Below are positions 15,718 through 24,226 of a stretch of 42,796 bases of DNA, in pieces. The first letter of the stretch is position 1, and every line of letters begins with the position of its first letter. A program made the position numbers and the translations under genes. The notes under the pieces were generated by a model. It saw only the letters and a list, made by a program, of their open reading frames with translations. It made no database searches and was not told the DNA's origin. This DNA is from an uncultured Methylobacter sp. (GTDB taxonomy: Bacteria > Pseudomonadota > Gammaproteobacteria > Methylococcales > Methylomonadaceae): NCBI GenBank assembly GCA_903832775.1, contig CAILCX010000178.1, forward strand, positions 1 through 42,796. The letters run 5' to 3'.

Positions 15718-16656
15718 ATGGAAGATAAAATCAAAAAATACATCGAAACATTCAAGAATGCAACTCAGCATCATGACATTGGGGCTGAGAGCCTGAAAAA
15801 ACAAGACATTATCTTTATCAGAACGCTCTCGCATATTATTGAAAGACAATTCGACATAAAAAATGAGCATTCAAAATTCATAGCTGAAAAAGCTTTGCTG
15901 ATTGCCGGCGCTTTGGACATGAATGCAGAAGATAAGACAAATCTTCTCTATGCCTCAATGCTACTACAAATTGGCAAGATGGATTTACCGGGCGGCCTGA
16001 TAAAAAAACCTTTTTACTCAATGTCTGTAGTTGATAAATACCGTTTTTGGGGACATGCGATTGACGGGGAAAGGTTGTTGAGTGGATTAGAACAATTTGA
16101 CGGCGTTGCGCTTTTAATCAGGCATCAATTCGAACGCTTTGACGGCCAAGGCTTTCCTGACGGACTGGCTAAAGACAACATACCTTTAGGCGTTCGCATT
16201 CTTAGTGTCCTGAGCGATTATATCGCTTACATTGACGGCTCAATGACCGGAAAACCAATGTTTCCAGATGTGGTTTTAAGCCAAATGATGATTAGAAAAG
16301 CAAGCTTTTATGATGAGGATATTGTAGATATTTTTTCTAATGTGCTTAAAGGAGCAACCGTTGAAGAACTTAAAGAGGCCATCATCAAATCCAAACTCTT
16401 GGCGATAGCTACAGAACGATGGAAGAAAGGTCTTGTTGTTAATACCCGAAAAAACAATCACTGGACATCCACGATAGTAGAAATTTCGCTTGCTCAGTTA
16501 AAACTTGGCATGAAAGTTGATAACATCTATTTTGGATGTGAGCCCTATATTAGAAATTGCATTGTTGATCAATCGATAATCGACAACGTCTTTTCATTAA
16601 GAAAAGCCAAGGGTACAAACCCTGTTATTAAAATCGTTCTTAATAATGTGGCATAA
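15718..16656 (+). CDS. Degenerate HD-GYP domain protein
   Basis: The protein is 312 aa. A GTG at 15709 lies inside the apparent Shine-Dalgarno (AGAGGTGA), so I prefer the ATG at 15718. The fold of an HD-GYP domain is easy to follow over residues 45-200: H51 in the first helix, LLYASMLLQIGKMDLP, H113 in FWGHAIDGERLL, RHQFERFDGQGFPDGL and NIPLGVRILSVLSD. However, the metal-binding HD of LLHDIGK is replaced by LQ (residues 83-84), the HH of HHERxDG is replaced by QF (137-138), and GYP is GFP. It should not hydrolyse c-di-GMP. The C-terminal ~70 residues (ISLAQLKLGMKVDNIYFG) resemble the domain that follows HD-GYP in related regulators. It may be a c-di-GMP sensor or scaffold. Confidence 0.75.
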   Translation: MEDKIKKYIETFKNATQHHDIGAESLKKQDIIFIRTLSHIIERQFDIKNEHSKFIAEKALLIAGALDMNAEDKTNLLYASMLLQIGKMDLPGGLIKKPFYSMSVVDKYRFWGHAIDGERLLSGLEQFDGVALLIRHQFERFDGQGFPDGLAKDNIPLGVRILSVLSDYIAYIDGSMTGKPMFPDVVLSQMMIRKASFYDEDIVDIFSNVLKGATVEELKEAIIKSKLLAIATERWKKGLVVNTRKNNHWTSTIVEISLAQLKLGMKVDNIYFGCEPYIRNCIVDQSIIDNVFSLRKAKGTNPVIKIVLNNVA

Positions 16657-16702
16657 GGCTATTTACTGCTAAGAACTATTTAACCCACGTTTTTTCATAT
16701 CC

Positions 16703-16738
16703 CAAAAATTCCGATCGTTATAACGTTAACGATCGGAA
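16703..16738 (-). terminator. Strong hairpin, terminator on minus strand
   Basis: A perfect 12-bp inverted repeat, TTCCGATCGTTA (16709-16720) and TAACGATCGGAA (16727-16738), surrounds a 6-nt loop. On the minus strand it is followed by TTTTTGGG, so it suits rho-independent termination of transcripts coming from the right (the decayed parB). On the plus strand it lies 52 bp after the HD-GYP-like gene but lacks a T-tract. Confidence 0.6.
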
Positions 16739-16788
16739 CTACCTGATGACAAATATGTTCAAATCATACACCCTCGGATTCATGAGCA

Positions 16789-17208
16789 TCAGGGTTTAAT
16801 CTGGCCAAGGATTCCATCCAACTCTTCAAGACTAGAATAATTGATAACAAACTTTCCTCTGCCATTTTCTTTATGATCGATAATTACTTTTGCGGCCAGT
16901 TTCGCACTCAGATTTTCCTGCAATCGCAAAGTACGTTATCTATTACACATACTTTTGGCGCTTTAGGTTCGGCCTTGCTGTCTTTAACTAGTCCCTCTGT
17001 CGGCCTTACCGTTAAACCTTCTTTGGCAATCTTACTAGCTGCTGCCAACTGCTTAGGACAATCCAGAGACAGCAGCGCTCTTGCATGCCCCATTTCCAGC
17101 AGCCTGTTGATTAACATTTTTTACTTCAAGATGCAAATCAATCGCAATAAATTGGTCACTGTAATACGTAATTTACCCATGGCATCAGCAACTTGCTGAT
17201 GTGTCCGG
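16789..17208 (-). pseudogene. parB: Decayed parB (chromosome partition)
   Basis: Pieces of a ParB protein follow each other on the minus strand. They are HQQVADAMGKLRITVTNLLR from the helix-turn-helix, an in-frame stop, LLEMGHARALLSLDCPKQLA with KIAKEGLTVRPTE, and, after a frame change, the C-terminal dimerisation domain (LQENLSAKLAAKVIIDHKEN, then GRGKFVINYSSLEELDGIL), ending at the TGA at 16789-16791. The whole N-terminal ParB/Srx nuclease (CTP-binding) domain is missing, and there is no parA beside it. This is a degraded extra copy; a functional parAB is presumably elsewhere. Confidence 0.8.
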
Positions 17209-17240
17209 AATCAGCACATCCATTTCACACTGAAATGGAT
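17183..17240. repeat. Cluster of short inverted repeats
   Basis: Three dyads lie head to tail. CATCAGCA/TGCTGATG (17183-17201) is inside the parB remnant. GATGTG/CACATC (17198-17220) has an alternative GCTGAT/ATCAGC pairing. A perfect 10-bp ATCCATTTCA/TGAAATGGAT with a 3-nt loop is at 17218-17240. The last lies just outside the recognisable parB sequence. None matches the parS consensus. Confidence 0.45.
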
Positions 17241-17594
17241 CATTGAAAACTAAAAACGAATGCCATGTTTTTGTTGATTAAACTAATTTTTGGCATCATC
17301 CCAAGAAAAAAATTATCACCACAATAACCAACTTAAACCTGAGCACCGATCAGTTTTTTTACCTTCAAAAAAGGGTAATGGGTTAAATCCTTAGTTTACT
17401 CTATGCTACAGGTTTGACCCGCTAACGTTTTGCTATCGCGTCATAAAAATCACCTTGAGTACGCTTGGCAATATAAATTCGATAAGACTTGATGATCGCA
17501 CCTAAAAACTGCACGTCTTTTGTATGATGCTTCAGTCATGATTTTTCCAGCTAAAATAAAACATCTGCTAAAATGGGTTTAAGGAGGAAACTTA
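17209..17594. other. Intergenic region before aas
   Basis: 386 bp. Apart from the 10-bp inverted repeat at 17218-17240, no gene is visible. The end carries AAGGAGGAAAC, a near-perfect ribosome binding site for aas. Confidence 0.5.
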
Positions 17595-19736
17595 ATGCTG
17601 AAAAAAATTTTACGCTGGCTGTTAACCTTGATTTATAAGGTTGAAATCAAGGGCCTGGATAACTACGACAAAGCCGGTAAACGTGTGCTTATCATATCTA
17701 ATCACACATCTTTTCTCGACCCCTTATTACTCGGTGTTTTCTTGCCCGATGACATTACCTTTGCGATTAATACCCAAATTTCACAACGCTGGTGGTTAAA
17801 GCCATTCTTGCGGTTATCTCGGGTATTTCCAATGGATCCGACTCATCCGCTTTCGCTGAAAGATTTGATTCATCATTTGCAGCAGGATACGCGTACCGTT
17901 ATCTTTCCTGAGGGTCGCATTACCGTGACCGGTTCGCTGATGAAAATTTACGACGGCACCGGTATGGTTGCCGACAAATCCGAAGCAGCTATCTTGCCTG
18001 TGAGGATTGATGGCGCTGAATACACGCCGTTTTCAAAATTGCGAAACATTGTTCGCTTACGTCTATTTCCCAAAATTACCATTCAAATTTTACCCCATAC
18101 CTATATTTCAGCTCCTCCAGAATTAAAAGGTAAAAACCGCCGCAAATTCAGTGGACATGTATTGTCAGACATTATGACGGAAATGATGTTTGCCACCAGT
18201 CATCACCGGCAAAGCATTTTCTCCAGTTTGTTGGAAGCACGAAAAATTCATGGCGGCAAGCATACTGTTGCCAACGATTTGGATCGTGTGCCGTTATCCT
18301 ATGACAATTTAATTACTCGCACCATTGCCATTGGTAACGTTTTAAAGTCTGTTACGGATACTTCGGAGAATATCGGGGTTTTTTTACCTAATTCGACTAA
18401 AACCTTATGCGTCATTTTAGGGTTGCAACTCCACGAAAGAGTTCCGGCCATGTTGAATTTTTCAACCGGTTCGGCGGCCATGTTTTCGGCCTGCCACACT
18501 GCTCAGGTCAAAACGGTTTTGACCTCGCGTCGTTTCATTGAGATGGGGCATTTAACTGAAGAAGCCCGACATTTAAGCGAACAGGTTACGCTGATTTATT
18601 TAGAAGACCTGGCCGAAAAAATTACAGCTTGGGATAAATTTCAGGCACTGATACAAGGCAAAACCGCCCATATCTGGTACCAACATGCGAAATTTAATCC
18701 AGATAGTCCGGCCGTGGTTTTATTTACTTCCGGCTCTGAAGGCACGCCCAAAGGTGTGGTTTTGTCGCACGCAAATATCCTGTCCAACCTGAAACAACTG
18801 GAAGCCAGAATTAATTTTACTGCCCATGATGTGGTGCTAAACTTTTTGCCGATGTTTCATTCCTTTGGTTTCACGGTCGGCACTCTATTGCCGATACTCC
18901 ACGGCATGAATACCTTCTTTTATCCTACGCCGCTGCATTATGCTGTGATTCCTGAAATCGCCTATGAAATCAGTGCCACGATAATGTTTGGCACCAACAC
19001 CTTTTTAGCCGGGTATGCCAAAAAAGCGCACGCCTATGATTTTTTCAATATGCGTTATGTGGTGGCCGGTGCTGAAAAGTTACAGGAAACCACTCGTCAG
19101 CTCTGGGCTGATAAATTTGGCATCCGCATTCTGGAAGGTTATGGAGCGACCGAAACCACGCCTATCGCCTCAGTCAATACGCCAATGGATTATAAAGCGG
19201 GCACTGTGGGTAGGTTTATGCCGGCGATGAACTACAAACTGGAACCGGTTGAAGGTATCGAGGATGCTGGCAAGCTTCATGTTAGCGGACCCAACATCAT
19301 GATGGGTTATCTGTTGGCCGACAATCCTGGCAAATTAGTCCCGCCCAAATCAATTTATGGCGACGGTTGGTATGACACCGGAGACATCGTGCATGTCGAT
19401 AGTGAAGGCTTTCTCAGCATCCGGGGACGTAGCAAACGCTTTGCCAAAGTCAGCGGTGAAATGGTGTCATTGACCGCAGTTGAACAGATGGCCTCCAATG
19501 CCTGGCCAGAGGCTCATCACGCAGCAATCAGTTTACCGGATGCAAAAAAAGGCGAACAGGTTATTTTGCTCACTACCCAAAAACAGGCGACAGTTAATGA
19601 ACTAGCCGCATCAACCAAAGGCGTGGCGCAAATCTCTTTACCCAAGAAAATCTTGATCGTTGAGGCGATTCCGTTGATGGCTAGCGGTAAGGTCAATTAT
19701 CAGGCGGTTACGGAACTTGCGTCTGGTAAAGCATAA
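17595..19736 (+). CDS. aas: Acyl-ACP synthetase / 2-acyl-GPE acyltransferase
   Basis: This 713-aa protein is almost the same length as E. coli Aas (719), a bifunctional inner-membrane enzyme. It activates fatty acids onto its bound ACP with ATP and transfers them to lysophospholipids. The N-terminal PlsC-like acyltransferase shows NHTSFLD (His37, Asp42) and FPEGRITVTG (104-108 onward). The C-terminal adenylate-forming domain has TSGSEGTPKG (about 378-387), GYGATETTP and YDTGDI. A near-perfect Shine-Dalgarno AAGGAGG supports the start. It is followed by a hairpin and then by lplT, the matching transporter. In E. coli the order is reversed (lplT upstream, overlapping aas). Confidence 0.93.
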   Translation: MLKKILRWLLTLIYKVEIKGLDNYDKAGKRVLIISNHTSFLDPLLLGVFLPDDITFAINTQISQRWWLKPFLRLSRVFPMDPTHPLSLKDLIHHLQQDTRTVIFPEGRITVTGSLMKIYDGTGMVADKSEAAILPVRIDGAEYTPFSKLRNIVRLRLFPKITIQILPHTYISAPPELKGKNRRKFSGHVLSDIMTEMMFATSHHRQSIFSSLLEARKIHGGKHTVANDLDRVPLSYDNLITRTIAIGNVLKSVTDTSENIGVFLPNSTKTLCVILGLQLHERVPAMLNFSTGSAAMFSACHTAQVKTVLTSRRFIEMGHLTEEARHLSEQVTLIYLEDLAEKITAWDKFQALIQGKTAHIWYQHAKFNPDSPAVVLFTSGSEGTPKGVVLSHANILSNLKQLEARINFTAHDVVLNFLPMFHSFGFTVGTLLPILHGMNTFFYPTPLHYAVIPEIAYEISATIMFGTNTFLAGYAKKAHAYDFFNMRYVVAGAEKLQETTRQLWADKFGIRILEGYGATETTPIASVNTPMDYKAGTVGRFMPAMNYKLEPVEGIEDAGKLHVSGPNIMMGYLLADNPGKLVPPKSIYGDGWYDTGDIVHVDSEGFLSIRGRSKRFAKVSGEMVSLTAVEQMASNAWPEAHHAAISLPDAKKGEQVILLTTQKQATVNELAASTKGVAQISLPKKILIVEAIPLMASGKVNYQAVTELASGKA

Positions 19737-19784
19737 AAAAGCTAAAGGCCAAAAAATTCCATGGCCTCAATCCAAGCTTTTTTG
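19735..19784 (+). terminator. Hairpin with T-tract between aas and lplT
   Basis: AAAAAAGCT (19735-19743) pairs with AGCTTTTTT (19775-19783); GGCC (19747-19750) and GGCC (19763-19766) pair inside. The T-run on the plus strand fits an intrinsic terminator, although the GC content of the stem is modest. It may attenuate transcription into lplT. Confidence 0.55.
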
Positions 19785-19817
19785 TCCTTTGCCTTTCATT
19801 CTTTGCCTTAATTAATT

Positions 19818-20990
19818 ATGAACAAACAAATCTACCCTTTACTAATCGCGCAGTTCTTGTCCGCATTTGCCGATAATGCCATTTTATTCACGGTGATTGC
19901 GATGGTAATGCAATCTACCAATCTGGCAAGCTGGTATGTTCCAGCTGTGCAAAGCGTCTTTTTAATTGCCTTTGTGCTACTTGCGCCGTGGGTTGGCGGT
20001 TTCGCTGACAACCATCCCAAATCGAGGGTCTTGATAATTGGTAATTTGATTAAAGCCTCGGGTGCTGGCTTATTGCTCTGTAACGTAGAACCATTAATTG
20101 CATATTGCTTGGTTGGGGTAGGTGCGGCCATTTACAGTCCGGCAAAATATGGGATTCTGCCTGAACTGGCAGGACATGAGTTTTTGGTAAAAGCCAATAG
20201 TTGGATTGAAGGATCTACTATTTTGGCCATTTTGTTGGGCATGTTGATAGGCGCCAAAGTAGCGGATTATTCGATACACATGGCATTAACAGGCACCATT
20301 ATTGTTTTTGTGGCCTCGGCACTGATTACCATGTCGTTACCGGTACAAATCTTTGCCCATCAGGCTAATTCTGGTTCTGCGATTATCAGATTTTGGCGGC
20401 AGATAGGTGCTTTTTTCATCACGCCACGTTCACGATTTGCTATTTTGGGTGGTTCTTTATTCTGGGCGGCGGCGGCAACTTTGAGGGTGATTATCGTAGT
20501 TTGGGCACCTTTGGTTTTGTTGTCTAAAAATGCCACCGAAATTGCCGAACTGACTTTGTTTCTAGCCATTGGGATTGTCGTCGGCTCAGTTTTAGTTCCA
20601 CGTTTAATTCCACTTGAGCATTTGCGTAGAGCCAGAATACCCGCTTATTTAATGGCAGTTTTTATCATTGCCTTAAGTTTTACTGATAGCCTCTGGCCGG
20701 CACGTTCTGCGCTGTTATTAATCGGAGTGATGGGCGGGATGTTTATCGTCCCCGTGAATGCGGCCTTACAGGAAATTGGTCAGCACAGTATTGGCAGTGG
20801 CAGCGCCGTGGCATTGCAAGGTTTTTTTCAGAATCTCGCCATGCTATTGGCGGTTGGTAGCTATACTTTTGCTGCTGCGCATAATATCGAACCCATTTTT
20901 GCAATGCTAATCTTGGGGTTGTTAGTATTTTGCGCCACATTTTTAGTATCACTACATCTCCCTGATAATCAGGAGAGACCGAATTTATAA
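19818..20990 (+). CDS. lplT: Lysophospholipid transporter LplT
   Basis: This 390-aa MFS permease has about 12 hydrophobic segments. The N-terminus (QIYPLLIAQFLSAFADNAIL) and the segments VGVGAAIYSPAKYGILPEL, MGGMFIVPVNAALQEIGQ and GSGSAVALQGFFQNLAML are typical of LplT, which flips lysophosphatidylethanolamine across the inner membrane for re-acylation by Aas. Position just after aas supports the call. No Shine-Dalgarno is obvious before the ATG, so it may have its own weak promoter or depend on coupling. The C-terminus ends in a short charged tail. Confidence 0.92.
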   Translation: MNKQIYPLLIAQFLSAFADNAILFTVIAMVMQSTNLASWYVPAVQSVFLIAFVLLAPWVGGFADNHPKSRVLIIGNLIKASGAGLLLCNVEPLIAYCLVGVGAAIYSPAKYGILPELAGHEFLVKANSWIEGSTILAILLGMLIGAKVADYSIHMALTGTIIVFVASALITMSLPVQIFAHQANSGSAIIRFWRQIGAFFITPRSRFAILGGSLFWAAAATLRVIIVVWAPLVLLSKNATEIAELTLFLAIGIVVGSVLVPRLIPLEHLRRARIPAYLMAVFIIALSFTDSLWPARSALLLIGVMGGMFIVPVNAALQEIGQHSIGSGSAVALQGFFQNLAMLLAVGSYTFAAAHNIEPIFAMLILGLLVFCATFLVSLHLPDNQERPNL

Positions 20991-21007
20991 AGTAACAGGA
21001 GCTTTTA

Positions 21008-21283
21008 ATGAAGCTGTTTGAACTTGGCAAGATCACCATGACGCCCTCAGCTATTTCAATTATAGCCAGCTTTAAAGTGCCAATAGGCGATTTGCTGGAC
21101 AGGCATGAACGAGGCGATTATGGCGAGGTATCAGAAATGGATTGGCGTGAAAACACAATGGCATTATTACCCGAGACCCTGGAAAGAGTTATGTCCGTCT
21201 ATAACGTTGGAACTGAAAAGCTATGGATCATTACAGACCCGGACAGAACAGTAACAACCTTATTAACAGAGGTAGACTTTTAG
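21008..21283 (+). CDS. Small conserved protein of plasmid-type family
   Basis: The protein is 91 aa, and GGAG lies 7 nt before the ATG. It resembles a family of short uncharacterised proteins often found on plasmids and accessory islands. They share a first segment ending in L.RH.RGD(W/Y)G(D/E), a middle RENT/E element, and a last strand (K/R).WIITD.DR..TT.LL. Here these are DLLDRHERGDYGEVSEMDWR and KLWIITDPDRTVTTLL. The function is unknown. It lies 17 bp after lplT on the same strand and could be cotranscribed, but a functional link is doubtful. Confidence 0.65.
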   Translation: MKLFELGKITMTPSAISIIASFKVPIGDLLDRHERGDYGEVSEMDWRENTMALLPETLERVMSVYNVGTEKLWIITDPDRTVTTLLTEVDF

Positions 21284-21632
21284 CCCCACAACGCTTTAAG
21301 AAAAATTTCCGACTGGCAAAAGTAAAATCAGGTAAAAAACCCTCAATCTGTCTGCAGATAGCTTTTCGGTTAAAGACCTTGCAGATAATTATCCCTGCGG
21401 AGGCAGTTAAATTGAGCTCATAAATTTTAGTTATCAAATAAAATCAATAACCGCTAACCAACCTGACTTCCCGCCTTAAAAGCTATCAAAATTAAACCTC
21501 AATCAACCAACCCAAACATTTAAATACAAATATTGACTCCGACTGCATTCTAATCCTCGCCGGAATTGACAAAAAGCAGCAATAACCTTATTCTCTTGAT
21601 AATTAATCGATTTTCTTCAGAGCTATTCAAAT
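21284..21632. other. Intergenic region with polyamine gene promoter
   Basis: 349 bp, no gene. A good sigma-70-type promoter lies at 21566-21594, described separately. The rest is A+T-rich without other signals. Confidence 0.5.
21566..21594 (+). promoter_or_regulatory. Putative sigma-70 promoter for nspC
   Basis: TTGACA (21566-21571), a 17-nt spacer and TATTCT (21589-21594). The -35 box is perfect and the spacer optimal; the -10 differs at two of six positions. Transcription would begin about 21601, giving a leader of about 30 nt before nspC. Confidence 0.6.
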
Positions 21633-22739
21633 ATGCCGCAATTGCGCACACCGTATTACCTTATTGACGAAGCAGCACTACTAAAAAATCTCAAAATTAT
21701 CCGCCAGATACGCGAAATGTCCGGTGCAAAATCAGTACTGGCCCTTAAATGTTTTTCAACCTGGTGCGTATTCGATCTGATGCGTGACCACATGGACGGC
21801 ACCACCAGCAGTTCTCTCTATGAAGCAAAACTCGGTCACGAAAAATTCGGCAAGGAAGTACATGCATACAGCGTGGCTTATTCGGCTCTTGAGATCGAAG
21901 AAGTCAGGGAATTTGCCGACAAGGTAATCTTCAATTCCTACTCGCAACTGAACACTTTCCACAACCGCGTAAGCCACCTTAAAGTCGGACTGCGGGTCAA
22001 TCCCGGCGTCAGTTATTCGCACTTTGACCTGGCAGATCCGGCCCGCAGATATTCACGACTGGGCGTAAGTAGTGCAGAAGAACTTAATGCCGCCGCAGAA
22101 CTGATCAGCGGAGTAATGTTTCATTTTAACTGTGAAAACGATGACCTTGAAAACCTTAGCGCTGCCATAGACCAGATCGGTAAAAAATACGGCGCTTTTC
22201 TTGAAAAAATGCAATGGGTCAGTTTTGGTGGCGGCATCTATTTCACCAAAGACGGTTATCCGGTTGAAAAATTCTGCAAGCTGCTGAAATCATTTTCCGA
22301 AAAATTCCAGGTGCAAGTGTATCTGGAACCGGGCGAGGCCAGCATCACCGGCAGCGCCGAACTGGTAACCACTGTGCTGGACATGATTCATAACGAAATT
22401 GATGTTGCAATTGTTGACGCTTCTGTTGAAGCACACATGCTTGACCACCTGATTTACCATACCAATCCGCGAACCAACTCTCCCGGTGACGGTACTCATA
22501 AAGTTATGATCGCCGGTCGCACCTGCCTGGCTGGTGATATTTTTGGAACCTACGATCTTGAAGCACCTTTAAAAGTAGGGGACGAGGTGCGTTTCGCCGA
22601 TGCAGCAGGCTATACCATGGTAAAGAAAAACTGGTTTAACGGAGTTGCCATGCCTTCAATTGCAGTCCGAAGACTGGACGGCACTGAAGAATTGATACGC
22701 AGTTTTGACTATAACGATTATTTAAGCAGCCTATCCTAA
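21633..22739 (+). CDS. nspC: Carboxynorspermidine decarboxylase
   Basis: This 368-aa cytosolic PLP enzyme of the alanine racemase-like fold III decarboxylates carboxy(nor)spermidine to (nor)spermidine. The family start is RTPYYLIDEAALLKNLKI. The PLP lysine is probably Lys39 in LALKCFSTW. Other signatures are DGTTSSSLYEAKLG, LRVNPGVSYSHFDLADPA, RYSRLGV, FHFNCEN, SFGGGIYF, LEPGEA and AGRTCLAGDIFG. It is upstream of the dehydrogenase in the same operon (14-bp gap). It starts 39 nt downstream of a good promoter. Confidence 0.93.
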   Translation: MPQLRTPYYLIDEAALLKNLKIIRQIREMSGAKSVLALKCFSTWCVFDLMRDHMDGTTSSSLYEAKLGHEKFGKEVHAYSVAYSALEIEEVREFADKVIFNSYSQLNTFHNRVSHLKVGLRVNPGVSYSHFDLADPARRYSRLGVSSAEELNAAAELISGVMFHFNCENDDLENLSAAIDQIGKKYGAFLEKMQWVSFGGGIYFTKDGYPVEKFCKLLKSFSEKFQVQVYLEPGEASITGSAELVTTVLDMIHNEIDVAIVDASVEAHMLDHLIYHTNPRTNSPGDGTHKVMIAGRTCLAGDIFGTYDLEAPLKVGDEVRFADAAGYTMVKKNWFNGVAMPSIAVRRLDGTEELIRSFDYNDYLSSLS

Positions 22740-22753
22740 AGGAGATTTATAAC

Positions 22754-24145
22754 ATGCGAAAAAATGTAATGATTATTGGCGCTGGCGGAGTTGCACATGT
22801 TGCGGCTCACAAAGCGGCCATGAACAACGATGTGTTGGGCGATATCTGTATCGCTTCAAAAACACAGGCCAAATGCGATGCGATCATCGAAAGCGTCAAC
22901 CGTAAAGGTCACCTAAAAAACCCCAAAGGAAAACTTTATTCAGCGGCACTTGACGCACTGGATGTTGCGGCAACCGTTAAACTGATCAAAAAGACCAAAT
23001 CAGGTATCGTCATCAACCTGGGTTCTGCTTTTATCAACATGTCGGTACTTGAAGCTTGCATCGAAACCGGCGCCGCGTATATCGACACCGCCATTCATGA
23101 AGATCCGGACAAAGTCTGCGAAGAGCCACCCTGGTATGCCAATTACGAATGGAAACGCAAAGACCGTTGCGAAGAAAAAGGCATAACCGCAATTTTAGGC
23201 GCCGGTTTTGATCCGGGCGTGGTCAACGCTTACTGTGCACTTGCGGTAAAACGTTATTTCGACAAAATTGAAAGTATCGACATTCTTGATGTCAACGCGG
23301 GAAGCCATGGTAAGTATTTTTCAACCAACTTTGATCCTGAAATCAATTTCCGTGAGTTCGTAAAAGTATGGACATGGATAGACCGTAAATGGCAAGAGTT
23401 CCCGACTCATTCAGTCAAACGCGAATATGACTTTCCTGTGGTTGGCAAACAGCCTATTTACCTGAACGGTCATGATGAACTGCATTCGCTGTCAAAAAAC
23501 ATCGATGCTGACAACATCCGTTTCTGGATGGGCTTTGGCGATCATTATATTAATGTGTTCACCGTGTTGCGCACCTTGGGCTTCCTTTCGCATCTTCCGG
23601 TTACACTGACTACCGGCCAGGAAGTTGTGCCGCTTAAAGTCGTTAAAGCGCTGCTACCTGATCCGATGACCCTCGCGCCCGGTTATACTGGAAACACCTG
23701 TATCGGCACCTTCGTCAAAGGCTGGATGCAAGGTAAAAAACGCGAGATTCTGATTTATCAGGTATCCGATCACAAAGCATGTTACGAAGAAATTGAATCG
23801 CAAGGTATCAGCTATACCGCCGGCGTTCCACCTGTTGCTGCTGCCATGTTGGTTGCCAATGGTGCCTGGGATGTTAAGAAGATGGTGAATGTCGAGGAAC
23901 TTGATCCGGAACCATTTATTGAAATTCTTGACCGGATCGGTCTGCCTACAGAAATAAAGGAAATCAAACCTGACAGTAAACGCACTTTCAATGGTACGGT
24001 CAGATCACTTGAAGAAGAATTGGCTGATTCAACCGCGACGGTAACAGTTTCTGCGGCAAACCCGATGATTGCTTTATCTCCTGCCAAAGCAGGCAAATCA
24101 AAAAAATCGGATTCGGAAAAAGAGAAGAAATCCAGCAAAAAGTAA
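22754..24145 (+). CDS. Carboxy(nor)spermidine dehydrogenase
   Basis: This 463-aa protein is of the saccharopine-dehydrogenase type. It condenses aspartate semialdehyde with putrescine (or diaminopropane) by NADPH reduction to give carboxyspermidine, the NspC substrate. A Rossmann motif GAGGVAHVAAHKAA opens the protein, followed by IVINLGSAFINMSVLEAC, YIDTAIHEDP, AILGAGFDPGVVNAYCALAV and AGSHGKYFSTNFDPEINFRE. AAAGGAGA precedes the ATG. The catalytic body ends near residue 400 (DRIGLPTEI). An unusual extension of about 60 residues follows and finishes in a lysine/serine-rich tail (AGKSKKSDSEKEKKSSKK). With nspC and the convergent decarboxylase it completes a spermidine pathway. Confidence 0.9.
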   Translation: MRKNVMIIGAGGVAHVAAHKAAMNNDVLGDICIASKTQAKCDAIIESVNRKGHLKNPKGKLYSAALDALDVAATVKLIKKTKSGIVINLGSAFINMSVLEACIETGAAYIDTAIHEDPDKVCEEPPWYANYEWKRKDRCEEKGITAILGAGFDPGVVNAYCALAVKRYFDKIESIDILDVNAGSHGKYFSTNFDPEINFREFVKVWTWIDRKWQEFPTHSVKREYDFPVVGKQPIYLNGHDELHSLSKNIDADNIRFWMGFGDHYINVFTVLRTLGFLSHLPVTLTTGQEVVPLKVVKALLPDPMTLAPGYTGNTCIGTFVKGWMQGKKREILIYQVSDHKACYEEIESQGISYTAGVPPVAAAMLVANGAWDVKKMVNVEELDPEPFIEILDRIGLPTEIKEIKPDSKRTFNGTVRSLEEELADSTATVTVSAANPMIALSPAKAGKSKKSDSEKEKKSSKK

Positions 24146-24172
24146 GTCCAGTAAAAGACTTACTTAACCAAC

Positions 24173-24204
24173 AAGATCACAAAGAAATTAATCTTTGTGA
24201 TCTT
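24173..24204. terminator. Bidirectional hairpin between convergent genes
   Basis: A perfect 13-bp stem AAGATCACAAAGA / TCTTTGTGATCTT (24173-24185 and 24192-24204) with a 6-nt loop sits between the convergent dehydrogenase and decarboxylase genes. No long T-tract follows on either strand, so the stem is the main evidence. Confidence 0.6.
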
Positions 24205-24226
24205 CGCGTGAATTTAAGAACTTAAC

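Noticed and set aside
16873-17199. 108-codon plus-strand frame opposite the parB remnant
   Set aside because: The minus strand clearly encodes ParB pieces; the plus frame is their mirror and has no family features.
17218-17240. Inverted repeat considered as a parS centromere
   Set aside because: parS is TGTTTCACGTGAAACA; this dyad shares only the TTTCA/TGAAA core and a different centre.
21223-21437. Overlapping open frames on both strands after the small 91-aa gene
   Set aside because: They have no start signals or family, and they overlap the end of a better supported gene.
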